Shown here in pieces: positions 53,686-61,812 of a DNA stretch of 64,000 nt. The position numbers and the translations under genes are program-made. Origin of the DNA: CALMEC01 sp964531025 (GTDB lineage: Bacteria > Actinomycetota > Thermoleophilia > Miltoncostaeales > Miltoncostaeaceae); assembly GCA_964531025.1 (NCBI GenBank), contig CAZHDY010000005.1, forward strand, positions 1 through 64,000. The letters run 5' to 3'. The notes under the pieces are model-generated. The model did no database searches. It worked only from the letters and a program-made list of their open reading frames with translations, and was not told where the DNA came from. The first letter of the stretch is position 1, and the number at the start of each line of letters is the position of its first letter.

Positions 53686-54810
53686 ATGCGACGCCGTCTG
53701 ATCCGAGCCCTCCTCGCAGCCGTCGGCGTCCTCGCGTGCGCGACGCCCGCGGTCGCCCAGCCGCCGACCATCCAGGCGCAGGCGTGGCTGCTCGTCAACC
53801 CGGCGACGGGTGAGGTGCTGGCGTCCAAGGATCCCGACAAGCAACTGCCGATGGCGAGCACCACGAAGCTGATGACGGCGATCGTGGCCCTCGAGCGCTC
53901 CAACCTGAACGCCACCCTCACGGTGCCGTCCAACCTTCCCGGAGGGTCGTCGGCGGAGCTCCGTCCGGGTGAGCGCATCACCATGCGCACCGCCCTCACC
54001 GGGCTCATGGTCGGCAGCGGCAACGACGCGTCCATCGCAATCGCCGACGCCGTCGGAGGCGGGTCCGAGAGCCGGTTCGTCGGTTACATGAATGCCGAAG
54101 CCCAGTCGATGGGCCTCAAGAACACACACTTCGCGAACCCCCACGGGCTCGACGCCCAGGGTCACTACTCGTCGGTGCGCGACCTGATCCAGATGGGGCA
54201 GCGGGCCATGGAGGACGAGTTCTTGGAGAAGGTGGTCTCGAAGCGGACGGCGACGATCCCCGGGCCGAACGGTGTGGGTACCCGGAACCTGGAGTCCGAG
54301 AACGACCTGCTGAGCATCGATTCGGAGGCCACCGGGATCAAGACCGGTCACACCGGCGGTGCCGGCTACTCGCTGGTGGCGCGGTCGTATCGCGCGTCCA
54401 CCAAGACCGAGCTGTACGTCGCGTTGATCGGATCGCCGTCCCGGGCGCAACGTGCCGCCGATGCCAAGCGTCTGTTGCGCTGGGGGCACGCCCAGTACGC
54501 GCGCGTCGTACCCCTGACCGGCAAGCAGGTGGTGGTCGACGTGAAGGTGCGTGACCGTCCCGGGGTGGTCGTCCCGCTGGTGACCAAGGCCCCCTTCGCG
54601 GCGACGGTCCGCATCAACACGCCGCTTTCACGCACCGTCGTGATGCCCGCGGAGCTCCGTGGATCCGTCGCGGCGGGTACGGAGGTGGGGGAGGTGCGCA
54701 TCATCGCCGGCGACCGCATCATCGGGACGCGTAAGCTGATCGTGGATCAGGATGTGGCGGCGCCGTCCGTCATGGAGCGCATCCGATCAGGAGTCAGTCG
54801 AGTCCTGTGA
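53686..54810 (+). CDS. D-alanyl-D-alanine carboxypeptidase (S11, DacA-like)
   Basis: A 374-residue penicillin-binding protein of the S11 family that trims peptidoglycan stem peptides outside the cell. A signal peptide (MRRRLIRALLAAVGVLACAT, cleavage near AVAQ) is present. Catalytic motifs are SxxK as STTK (S58, K61), SxN as SGN (111-113) and KTG (219-221). The C-terminal beta domain and an amphipathic end (APSVMERIRSGVSRVL) suggest membrane association. Its stop overlaps the next gene (GTGA). Lacks an RBS; probably leaderless. Confidence 0.93.
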   Translation: MRRRLIRALLAAVGVLACATPAVAQPPTIQAQAWLLVNPATGEVLASKDPDKQLPMASTTKLMTAIVALERSNLNATLTVPSNLPGGSSAELRPGERITMRTALTGLMVGSGNDASIAIADAVGGGSESRFVGYMNAEAQSMGLKNTHFANPHGLDAQGHYSSVRDLIQMGQRAMEDEFLEKVVSKRTATIPGPNGVGTRNLESENDLLSIDSEATGIKTGHTGGAGYSLVARSYRASTKTELYVALIGSPSRAQRAADAKRLLRWGHAQYARVVPLTGKQVVVDVKVRDRPGVVVPLVTKAPFAATVRINTPLSRTVVMPAELRGSVAAGTEVGEVRIIAGDRIIGTRKLIVDQDVAAPSVMERIRSGVSRVL

Positions 54811-55769
54811 TTCTCACCGTCACCGTCAACGCGGCTCTGGACCGCACGCTGACCGTCCCGAACTTCGCGAGCGGTCACCGTCACCGTGCCACGCAGGCCA
54901 TCGCTCTTCCCGGTGGTAAGGGCGTCAACATCGCCCGGTCCCTGAAGCGGCTGGGTGTGCCGGTCATCACCACGGGCTTCGCCGGGGGCCGCACCGGGAC
55001 CACCATCGTGGAGCAGCTCACCGAGGAGGGGATCCTCAACGATTTCGTGCGCGTGCGCGAGGAGTCCCGTGTCTCCACGGCGGTCGTCGACCCCATGGTG
55101 GGAAGTCAGACTGAGGTGAACGAGGTCGGACCCTCGATCGGCGCGGACGAGGTGGACCTGCTGTTCAGCAAGTTGAAGTACCTCTCCAAGGGCGCCGACT
55201 GCCTGGTCCTCGCCGGGTCGCTGCCACCGGGCACCCCTCCCGATCTCTACGCCACGATCCTCCGCGAGTTCCGCGCCTCGGGTCTGGAGACCGCGGTTGA
55301 TGCATTCGGTGGCACCCTCCGGGCCAGCCTGCAGGGCGAGCCCGGTATCACCAGCCCCAACCGCCGCGAGGCCGAGGAGCTCGTCGGGTACGAGTTCCAG
55401 GACGACGCCGACATCGCCGGTGCGGCCGAGCGCATCGCCCAGATGGGGGCCGAGGTCGTGCTCATCCACGACGCCGACGGTGCCGTGGCCCGCGTGCCGC
55501 ACGGCCGGGGCGCGCGAACCCTTCGGGCGTCGTTGCCGCGGATGCCCGAGGTGGCGGCCACGGTCGGATCCGGTGACGCCTTCCTCGGCGGCTTCATCTC
55601 GGCGTGGCTTCCGAACCGCGACGCGGAGGCGGCGCTGCGCACCGGGGTGGCGAGCGGTGCGGCCAACGCCCTGCAACTCGGCGCCGGTGTCTTCTCGATC
55701 GAGGACGTCAGCGCCTTTGCGCGACGCGTCATCATCGAGGAGATCGACCCGGCCTCCTGGGACGAATAG
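54807..55769 (+). CDS. PfkB-family sugar kinase (1-phosphofructokinase-like)
   Basis: A 320-residue ribokinase-fold kinase. MILTVTVNAALDRTLTVPNF and ALPGGKGVNIARSLKRLGV match the 1-phosphofructokinase/tagatose-6-phosphate kinase branch. The second PfkB signature with catalytic Asp is EVAATVGSGDAFLGGFISAW. It probably phosphorylates fructose 1-phosphate or another hexose phosphate, but no PTS genes are nearby. The GTG start overlaps the carboxypeptidase stop; AGGAG lies 14 bases upstream. Confidence 0.87.
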   Translation: MILTVTVNAALDRTLTVPNFASGHRHRATQAIALPGGKGVNIARSLKRLGVPVITTGFAGGRTGTTIVEQLTEEGILNDFVRVREESRVSTAVVDPMVGSQTEVNEVGPSIGADEVDLLFSKLKYLSKGADCLVLAGSLPPGTPPDLYATILREFRASGLETAVDAFGGTLRASLQGEPGITSPNRREAEELVGYEFQDDADIAGAAERIAQMGAEVVLIHDADGAVARVPHGRGARTLRASLPRMPEVAATVGSGDAFLGGFISAWLPNRDAEAALRTGVASGAANALQLGAGVFSIEDVSAFARRVIIEEIDPASWDE

Positions 55770-55834
55770 CCGCTACACGCGGGGGTGCTGTTCGCCGCGG
55801 GGCCGGGGGATCGCACGGCATCGTCCATGGCTGG

Positions 55835-55840
55835 TAGCTT
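55835..55840 (+). promoter_or_regulatory. Candidate -10 of the guaB3 transcript
   Basis: TAGCTT lies 142 bases before guaB3 and about 60 bases before a U-tracted terminator, so a transcript started here must pass that terminator to reach guaB3. No strong -35 is seen. Confidence 0.4.
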
Positions 55841-55867
55841 GGGCCCCTGACGCACGTGACGGACCCC

Positions 55868-55972
55868 ATGATCTCCACCACTTTCCTTCAGAAGCCCAGG
55901 TCGGCAAGAACGCGCCTGGGTTTTTTCGTGTCCGCACGCCGCACACCGACATTCGCCGGATCGGGGAGGTAG
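55868..55972 (+). CDS. Candidate 34-residue leader peptide spanning the guaB3 terminator
   Basis: An open frame from ATG 55868 to TAG 55970-55972, reading MISTTFLQKPRSARTRLGFF then VSARRTPTFAGSGR. The terminator hairpin and its T-tract lie inside this frame, and the frame ends five bases before guaB3, overlapping its Shine-Dalgarno. Only a weak GGA site precedes the ATG. If translated, ribosomes would open the terminator stem. It may equally be chance. Confidence 0.35.
   Translation: MISTTFLQKPRSARTRLGFFVSARRTPTFAGSGR
55895..55926 (+). terminator. U-tracted terminator or attenuator before guaB3
   Basis: CCCAGG (55895-55900) pairs with CCTGGG (55915-55920) around a 14-nt loop, followed by TTTTTT. 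This is the best U-tract in the window. It lies 125 bases after the sugar kinase stop and 51 bases before guaB3. Confidence 0.8.
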
Positions 55973-55976
55973 GCCC

Positions 55977-57134
55977 TTGGAGATCGAGATCGGGATGGGC
56001 AAACGCGGTCGGCGCGCCTACGGGTTCGACGAGATCGCGATCGTGCCCAGCCGTCGCACACGTGACCCCGAGGACGTCGACTTGACGTGGACACTCGGGG
56101 ACCGGACGTTCGACTATCCGCTTCTCGCCTCTGCCATGGACGGGGTCGTGAATCCCGCGACGGCGGGGATCATCGGAAAGATCGGTGGCCTCGGGGTCAT
56201 CAACCTCGAGGGCATCCAGGTCCGGTACGAGGACGCCGACGCCAAGCTGGCCGAGATCGCCGACTTCCCCGTCGCCGAGGCCACGCGCGGTCTGCAGGAG
56301 ATCTACCGCGAGCCGGTCAAGGCCGAGCTCATGGCGCAGAGGATCAAGGAGATCAAGGACCAGGGCGTCGTCGTGGCCGGGTCCCTCACGCCACAGCGTG
56401 TCCGCGAGTACATCGACGTCGTCCTCGAAGCCGGTCTGGACATCCTGGTCATCCAGGGCACGGTCGTCTCGGCGGAGCACGTCTCGTCGCGCGAGGAGCC
56501 CCTCGACCTGAAGCGCTTCATCGCCGAGGTCCCCGTGCCCGTCATCGTCGGCGGGTGCGCGTCGTACTCGACCGCGCTCCACCTCATGCGGACCGGCGCC
56601 GTCGGCGTCCTCGTCGGGGTCGGCCCCGGCGCCGCGTGCACCACCCGTCAGGTGATCGGCGTGGGTGTCCCGCAGGCCACGGCCATCGCCGACGCCGCCG
56701 GAGCCCGTATGCAGCACCTGCTCGAAACCGGCACCTATGTCAACGTCATCGCCGACGGCGGCATGGCATACGGAGGCGATCTGGCCAAGGCGATCGCCTG
56801 CGGCGCCGACGCCTGCATGATCGGTTCGCCGCTGGCAAAGGCCGCCGAGGCCCCGGGTCATGGTTTCCACTGGGGCATGGCCACCTTCCACCCGGACCTG
56901 CCGCGCGGCGCGCGGGTCGCGACGCAGACCATCGGCACCCTGGAGGAGATCCTCGTCGGGCCCGCCATGGAGAACGACGGATCGCTCAATCTCATGGGAG
57001 GGCTACGGAACGCCATGTCCACCTGCGGTTACGACTCGGTGCAGAGCTTCCAGAAGGTGGAGGTCATGGTGGCACCGTCGATCAAGACAGAGGGGAAGAA
57101 GTTGCAGAGCACCCAGTCCGTGGGGATGGGCTGA
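55977..57134 (+). CDS. guaB3: GuaB3-family IMP dehydrogenase-like protein
   Basis: A 385-residue TIM-barrel protein of the IMPDH/GMPR superfamily. RRAYGFDEIAIVPSRRTRDP, LLASAMDGVVNPATAGIIGK, VLVGVGPGAACTTRQVIGVG (the catalytic Cys loop) and NVIADGGMAYGGDLAKAIAC are present. It lacks the CBS domains of ordinary GuaB and matches the GuaB3 type found in actinobacteria and cyanobacteria, for which IMP oxidation to XMP has been reported in at least some members. The TTG start follows GGGGAGG. guaA starts one base after its stop, which supports a role in GMP synthesis. A separate GuaB may exist elsewhere. Confidence 0.93.
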   Translation: MEIEIGMGKRGRRAYGFDEIAIVPSRRTRDPEDVDLTWTLGDRTFDYPLLASAMDGVVNPATAGIIGKIGGLGVINLEGIQVRYEDADAKLAEIADFPVAEATRGLQEIYREPVKAELMAQRIKEIKDQGVVVAGSLTPQRVREYIDVVLEAGLDILVIQGTVVSAEHVSSREEPLDLKRFIAEVPVPVIVGGCASYSTALHLMRTGAVGVLVGVGPGAACTTRQVIGVGVPQATAIADAAGARMQHLLETGTYVNVIADGGMAYGGDLAKAIACGADACMIGSPLAKAAEAPGHGFHWGMATFHPDLPRGARVATQTIGTLEEILVGPAMENDGSLNLMGGLRNAMSTCGYDSVQSFQKVEVMVAPSIKTEGKKLQSTQSVGMG

Positions 57135-57135
57135 G

Positions 57136-58707
57136 ATGGCCGAGGCTCGGACACTCGACCCGTTCCTCGCCGAGGAGGCGTCGGGCGGAGTCCTCGTCAT
57201 CGATTTCGGAGCGCAGTACAGCCAGCTGATCGCGCGCCGCATCCGCGAGTGCCGCGTCTTCTCCGCCGTCGTCCCCTCGGACATCTCGGTGGAGGAGATC
57301 GCGCGGCTGGCTCCGGCCGGCCTGGTCCTTTCGGGCGGGCCCGCCTCCGTCTACGAGCCCGGCGCACCGGAGCTGCGCGCCGAGCTGCTCGCGGTCGGCG
57401 TGCCGGTGCTGGGCATCTGTTACGGCATGCAGGCCATGGCCAACGCCCTGGGCGGCGAGGTGTCGCACACCGGCGGCGGCGAGTTCGGACGCACCGCGCT
57501 CAGCATCGAGTCGCGTGACGGCCTCTTCCACGACATCGCGGGCGACACATGCTGGATGAGCCACCGCGACGCGGTCACCCGTCCGCCCGACGGCTTCCAC
57601 GTCACGGCGTCCACCGACGGGGCCCCGGTGGCGGCCATGGAGAACGCCGAACGGCGCATGTACGCGGTCCAGTTCCACCCCGAGGTGGTTCACACCCCGT
57701 TCGGGACGGACCTCCTGAAGGCGTTCCTCTTCGATGTCTGCGACGCGTCCCCCACGTGGACCGCCGCGCACGTCATCGACGAGCAGGTCGAGCGCATCCG
57801 CGAGCAGGTGGGCGACGAGAAGGTGTTGTGCGCCCTCTCGGGTGGCGTCGACAGCGCCGTGGCTGCCCTGCTGGTGCACAAGGCGGTCGGTGACCGGCTC
57901 ACCTGTGTGTTTGTCGATCACGGCTTCATGCGCCAGAACGAGGCCGAGCAGGTCGACCAGGCCTTCGGCGGGCACTTCCACGTGCCGCTCGTCTCGGTCC
58001 ACGCCAAGGACCGCTTCCTCGCGAAGCTGAAGGGCGTCAGCGACCCGGAGGCCAAGCGCAAGGCCATCGGCGAGGAGTTCATCCGGATCTTCGAGGAGGA
58101 GGCCGACAAGCTCGGTGATGTGCGCTTCCTCGTTCAGGGCACCCTGTACTCGGACGTGATCGAGTCGGGCGGTCGTGACGGCGCGGCCACCATCAAGAGC
58201 CACCACAACGTGGGCGGGCTCCCCGAGGACATGTCCGTCGATCTCGTCGAGCCGCTGCGGCACCTGTTCAAGGACGAGGTCCGTGCCGTCGGTGAGGAGC
58301 TGGGTCTCCCGGAGCGCATGGTGTGGCGTCAGCCGTTCCCCGGTCCGGGACTCGCGATCCGCATTATCGGCGAGGTCACCGAGGAGCGTCTCGACATCCT
58401 CCGCAAGGCCGACTTCGTGCTGCAGGAGGAGGTCCGCCGGGCCGGTATGTACCGCGACCTGTGGCAGAGCTTCGCCGTGCTGCCCGCCGTTCGAAGCGTG
58501 GGCGTGCAGGGCGACAGCCGCACCTATGCCTACCCGATCGTGATCCGCGCGGTCACCTCGGATGACGCCATGACGGCGGACTGGGCCCGGTTGCCGTACG
58601 ACCTGATCGAATCGATCTCGCGGCGCATCATCGGCGAGGTGGACGGCGTGAACCGCGTGGTCCTGGACGTGACGTCCAAACCGCCGGGAACCATCGAGTG
58701 GGAGTGA
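57136..58707 (+). CDS. guaA: GMP synthase (glutamine-hydrolysing)
   Basis: A 523-residue enzyme converting XMP to GMP. The N-terminal class I glutaminase has GICYGMQAMA (C95 nucleophile) and FHPEVVHTPFG (H181, E183). The ATP-pyrophosphatase domain has LSGGVDSAVAALLVHKAVGD (P-loop from ~235). The C-terminal dimerisation domain has RQPFPGPGLAIRIIGEVTEE and DVTSKPPGTIEWE. ATG 57136 follows the guaB3 stop by one base; the coupled pair forms the guanine-nucleotide branch. Confidence 0.98.
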   Translation: MAEARTLDPFLAEEASGGVLVIDFGAQYSQLIARRIRECRVFSAVVPSDISVEEIARLAPAGLVLSGGPASVYEPGAPELRAELLAVGVPVLGICYGMQAMANALGGEVSHTGGGEFGRTALSIESRDGLFHDIAGDTCWMSHRDAVTRPPDGFHVTASTDGAPVAAMENAERRMYAVQFHPEVVHTPFGTDLLKAFLFDVCDASPTWTAAHVIDEQVERIREQVGDEKVLCALSGGVDSAVAALLVHKAVGDRLTCVFVDHGFMRQNEAEQVDQAFGGHFHVPLVSVHAKDRFLAKLKGVSDPEAKRKAIGEEFIRIFEEEADKLGDVRFLVQGTLYSDVIESGGRDGAATIKSHHNVGGLPEDMSVDLVEPLRHLFKDEVRAVGEELGLPERMVWRQPFPGPGLAIRIIGEVTEERLDILRKADFVLQEEVRRAGMYRDLWQSFAVLPAVRSVGVQGDSRTYAYPIVIRAVTSDDAMTADWARLPYDLIESISRRIIGEVDGVNRVVLDVTSKPPGTIEWE

Positions 58708-58755
58708 TCTCCGCGGTCTGATGTCGCGGGACGGCCGCGTGCCGGCTATGGCCGC

Positions 58756-59130
58756 TCAGTTCGCGGCGGACCGCCGCCGCGGGCGGTCGTGCTGCGAGAT
58801 CTCGATGGCACCGTCGTCCCGTGTCAGCATCAGGTCGCCGTCACGCTGTGACTCCGCGAACGCCACCAGACGGGTGAGGACCTCGGTGTCGAGCAGGTTG
58901 GCCAGCCTGACCGCGATGGCCGTGCGGTCGACGCTCACCACGGGTGTCACGTCGGGGTGCTCCTCGACCGGCGACAGACGTGGCGCCGGTTCGACCGGAC
59001 GGCTGGGGGCCGGAACCTTGCGGCTCTGCAGGTGGTGCCAGCAGTAGGGGCTGCCTCGGAAGGGGCTCTGCTGGCATCGGCGACCGTGGGATGCCACCGC
59101 GACGCATCGGCGTACGGGGCTCCCGGCCAC
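58756..59130 (-). CDS. Small Cys/His-cluster protein, unrecognised
   Basis: About 124 residues from GTG 59130; no RBS, start uncertain. The N-terminus has RRCVAVASHGRRCQQSPFRG followed by SPYCWHH, giving three Cys and two adjacent His in a pattern like small zinc fingers (C-x8-C-x9-C-x-HH) common in short uncharacterised actinobacterial proteins. The C-terminal half (VDRTAIAVRLANLLDTEVLT and on) is helical and ends in a basic tail. Convergent with guaA and divergent from rplM. Possibly a nucleic-acid-binding or regulatory protein; that is inference. Confidence 0.6.
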   Translation of the reverse strand: MAGSPVRRCVAVASHGRRCQQSPFRGSPYCWHHLQSRKVPAPSRPVEPAPRLSPVEEHPDVTPVVSVDRTAIAVRLANLLDTEVLTRLVAFAESQRDGDLMLTRDDGAIEISQHDRPRRRSAAN

Positions 59131-59244
59131 GACTCAGGCGTCCGATCCGGGCGGTGCGTGACCTTCGTACCTGCCTGACATGGGACTGTTATACCCGATA
59201 CCCCAGACGGCATCATCCGGGCCGGTCGCAATTAGCGGACGCCG

Positions 59245-59270
59245 GAGAGGGGTACCTCGCTATGGTTCCC
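59245..59270. promoter_or_regulatory. Imperfect palindrome upstream of rplM
   Basis: GAGGGGTACC and GGTTCCCCTC form an inverted repeat with one mismatch around a 7-nt centre, in the 268-bp divergent spacer before rplM. It may be a protein-binding site; no regulator is linked. Confidence 0.3.
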
Positions 59271-59301
59271 CTCCCGGTCCGTGCCCGAGCACGTGCCGGC
59301 A

Positions 59302-59330
59302 TTGCGATTTCAGGGCCCCATCACTAGCAT
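59302..59330 (+). promoter_or_regulatory. rplM-rpsI promoter
   Basis: TTGCGA at 59302-59307 and TAGCAT at 59325-59330, with an ideal 17-bp spacer, about 69 bases before the rplM start. The best vegetative promoter match in the window. Confidence 0.65.
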
Positions 59331-59398
59331 TCGCGGGCCGCAGATCGGTGCGCGAGTACGCGCGCGCCGTGGATCGGGCTGAAACCGAAGGAAGTGAA

Positions 59399-59845
59399 GT
59401 GACGACGCAGAGCGCCAAGTTGGGAACGGTCGACCGGAGCTGGTGGATCGTCGACGCAGACGGACAGAATCTGGGTCGCCTGGCCACCGTGATCGCCGAG
59501 ACCCTCTCCGGCAAGCGGTCACCGTGGTACACGCGGCACCGTGACACGGGCGACTTCGTCGTCGTCGTGAACGCCGAGAAGGTGGCGGTCACCGGCAACA
59601 AGCTCACGCAGAAGAAGTACTACCGCCACAGCGGCTACCCCGGCGGCCTCCGCGAGCGCACGCTCGCCGAGCAGCTGCAGCGGGGCCCCGAGGAGGTGCT
59701 GCGCATGGCGGTTCGCGGCATGCTCCCCAAGAACCGGCTGGGCCGCGCCCAGCTTCGTAAGCTCAAGATCTACGCGGGTGAAGAGCACCCCCACGGCGCC
59801 CAGAAGCCGGAACCGCTGCGACTGACACGAAAGGCTGAGGTATGA
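59399..59845 (+). CDS. rplM: 50S ribosomal protein L13
   Basis: A 148-residue L13, an early 50S assembly protein. WWIVDADGQNLGRLATVIAE, KKYYRHSGYPGGLRERTLAE and EEVLRMAVRGMLPKNRLGRA are diagnostic. The GTG start at 59399 has GAAGGAAG upstream; the longer open frame 5' is non-coding. Overlaps rpsI in ATGA. Confidence 0.98.
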   Translation: MTTQSAKLGTVDRSWWIVDADGQNLGRLATVIAETLSGKRSPWYTRHRDTGDFVVVVNAEKVAVTGNKLTQKKYYRHSGYPGGLRERTLAEQLQRGPEEVLRMAVRGMLPKNRLGRAQLRKLKIYAGEEHPHGAQKPEPLRLTRKAEV

Positions 59846-60336
59846 CGACGGACGAGACGAACGAGACCCCGGTCGAGGAATCGGTGACCGTGGAGGTCGT
59901 CGTCGAGGAGGCCGCCCCGGCCCCCGTCGCAACGCCCAAGCCCGGTGTCGAGCGTCCGCAGGCCACCGGCAAGCGCAAGACGGCCATCGCCCGCGTCATC
60001 GTCACTCGTGGCGGCGACGGCACCATCACGTGCAACGGCCGCCCCATCGACGAGTACTTCCCGCGCAAGGCCCTCATCACGGCCGCCCGCTCGCCGCTCA
60101 CGGTGACGGGTCTCGAGAACGATGTGTCGGTCACCGCCCGTCTCAACGGCGGCGGCGTCACCGGTCAGGCCAGCGCGCTGCGCCACGGCATCGCCCGTGC
60201 CCTCGTCGACCTGGACGAGGGACTTCGTCCCGATCTCAAGCGTGAGGGGCTCCTGGCCCGCGACTCGCGCATCAAGGAGCGCAAGAAGGCCGGTCTTCGC
60301 GGAGCGCGTAAGCGTCCGCAGTTCTCGAAGCGCTGA
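59842..60336 (+). CDS. rpsI: 30S ribosomal protein S9 with acidic N-terminal extension
   Basis: A 164-residue S9 (usual ~130). The conserved part begins at residue 41 (ATGKRKTAIARVIVTRGGDG) and ends GARKRPQFSKR, the C-terminal tail whose last Arg contacts P-site tRNA. The 40-residue N-terminal extension (MTTDETNETPVEESVTVEVV and following) is acidic and Pro/Ala-rich. The ATG in the ATGA overlap with rplM is the coupled start, so the extension is probably translated. Confidence 0.97.
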   Translation: MTTDETNETPVEESVTVEVVVEEAAPAPVATPKPGVERPQATGKRKTAIARVIVTRGGDGTITCNGRPIDEYFPRKALITAARSPLTVTGLENDVSVTARLNGGGVTGQASALRHGIARALVDLDEGLRPDLKREGLLARDSRIKERKKAGLRGARKRPQFSKR

Positions 60337-60341
60337 CCCCC

Positions 60342-61694
60342 ATGGCGACGGAGGCGGTACCGGTACGCCGGCTGTTCGGCACCGACGGCGTCCGCGGCGT
60401 GGCCAATGCGGAGCTCACACCCGAGCTCGCGTTGGCGATCGGCCGTGGCCTGGGCGTCGGCCTGGAGGCGGGCAGCACGGTCCTCATCGGCCGTGACACC
60501 CGCCGCAGCGGTTCACTTCTCGAGGCCGCCGTCGCCGCGGGACTCGCCAGCGCGGGCGTGCACGTCGAGCTGGGCGGCATCCTGCCCACCCCGGCCGTGG
60601 CCGAACTCGTCGCACGTGGGGACCAGGCCGCCGGTGTGGTCATCAGCGCCAGTCACAACCCGTTCCCGGACAACGGCATCAAGCTGTTCGGCCCGGACGG
60701 GTTCAAGCTCCCTGACGATCAGGAGGCGGACATCGAGGCCGCCATGTCCGACGGGGACGGCCGTCGGCCCACCGCCGGCGAAATCGGCACCATCGTGGAC
60801 TGGCCGGAGGGCCTGACGACATACCGCGACGCGATGGTCGCTCGCTTCGATGGCGATCTCTCGGGCCTCTCGGTGGTCCTGGACTGTGCCCACGGCGCCA
60901 CCGTCGCCACGGCCGCAGACGTCGTCGCCCGTGCCGGCGCCCGCGTCCTCGCCACGATCGGAGCGGATCCGACGGGCGACAACATCAACGTCGAGTGCGG
61001 ATCGACCAGCCTTGCCGCGCTTTCGGCCGCCGTGGTCGAGACCGGTGCCGACCTGGGCCTCGCCTTCGATGGTGACGGTGATCGCGTGCTGGCGGTGGAC
61101 GCCTCGGGGACCGTGGTCGACGGTGACCAGATCCTCGCCATCCTCGCTCTCCGCCTCAAGGATCGCGGTGAGCTGGCACACGACACCGTGGTCACCACCA
61201 CGATGACCAACCTGGGTTTCCGTCGCGCCATGCGCGATCGCGGCGTCGAGGTTCGCTGGACCGATGTCGGCGACCGGTACGTGGTCGCCGAGATGCGCTC
61301 GGGGGGTTTCACCATCGGCGGTGAGCAGAGCGGGCATCTGATCAATCTTGCGTCCGGACCGACGGGTGACGGCCTCGCCGCCGGCCTCCAGGTCCTTCAC
61401 GCGGTCGCCGATTCGGGTACGACTCTCGCGGAGCTGGCGTCCGTGATGGAGCGCCTGCCCCAGAAGCTCGTCAACTACCGGGTCGCCGACAAGACCCTGC
61501 TGTCCGAGGCGAGCGAGGTCTGGGACGCTGTTGCCCGCTGTGAGGCGGCGCTCGGTGAGGACGGTCGCGTGGTGGTCCGTCCCTCAGGGACCGAGCCGCT
61601 CGTGCGTGTGATGGTCGAGGCGCCGACGGCGGACGAATGCGACCGCTGGTGCGACGAGATCGGTTCCGCCGTGACGTCCGCCCTCGGCTCCTGA
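60342..61694 (+). CDS. glmM: Phosphoglucosamine mutase
   Basis: A 450-residue enzyme interconverting glucosamine 6-phosphate and glucosamine 1-phosphate for cell-wall precursors. The phosphoserine loop is ISASHNPFPDNGIKLFG (S104), the metal loop FDGDGDRVLAV (Asp 243, 245, 247), the sugar loop GGEQSGHLI and the phosphate loop VRPSGTEPLVRVM. It starts five bases after rpsI, forming an rplM-rpsI-glmM transcript as in many actinobacteria, and is followed by glmS. Confidence 0.98.
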   Translation: MATEAVPVRRLFGTDGVRGVANAELTPELALAIGRGLGVGLEAGSTVLIGRDTRRSGSLLEAAVAAGLASAGVHVELGGILPTPAVAELVARGDQAAGVVISASHNPFPDNGIKLFGPDGFKLPDDQEADIEAAMSDGDGRRPTAGEIGTIVDWPEGLTTYRDAMVARFDGDLSGLSVVLDCAHGATVATAADVVARAGARVLATIGADPTGDNINVECGSTSLAALSAAVVETGADLGLAFDGDGDRVLAVDASGTVVDGDQILAILALRLKDRGELAHDTVVTTTMTNLGFRRAMRDRGVEVRWTDVGDRYVVAEMRSGGFTIGGEQSGHLINLASGPTGDGLAAGLQVLHAVADSGTTLAELASVMERLPQKLVNYRVADKTLLSEASEVWDAVARCEAALGEDGRVVVRPSGTEPLVRVMVEAPTADECDRWCDEIGSAVTSALGS

Positions 61695-61812
61695 TCCCGG
61701 CCGGAGCGCTCCGACCGACATCCTCACGTCGGCGTTCGTACCGGGTCGCAGGACACATTCCGGTGGTTGTGCGGCATCATCCTTTGGTCGTCGGTGACGG
61801 GAGGTCCTAAGA

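Noticed and set aside
61695..61812. glmS ribozyme
   Set aside because: The 118-base leader is too short and lacks the conserved core of the ribozyme; only a 12-bp palindrome is present.
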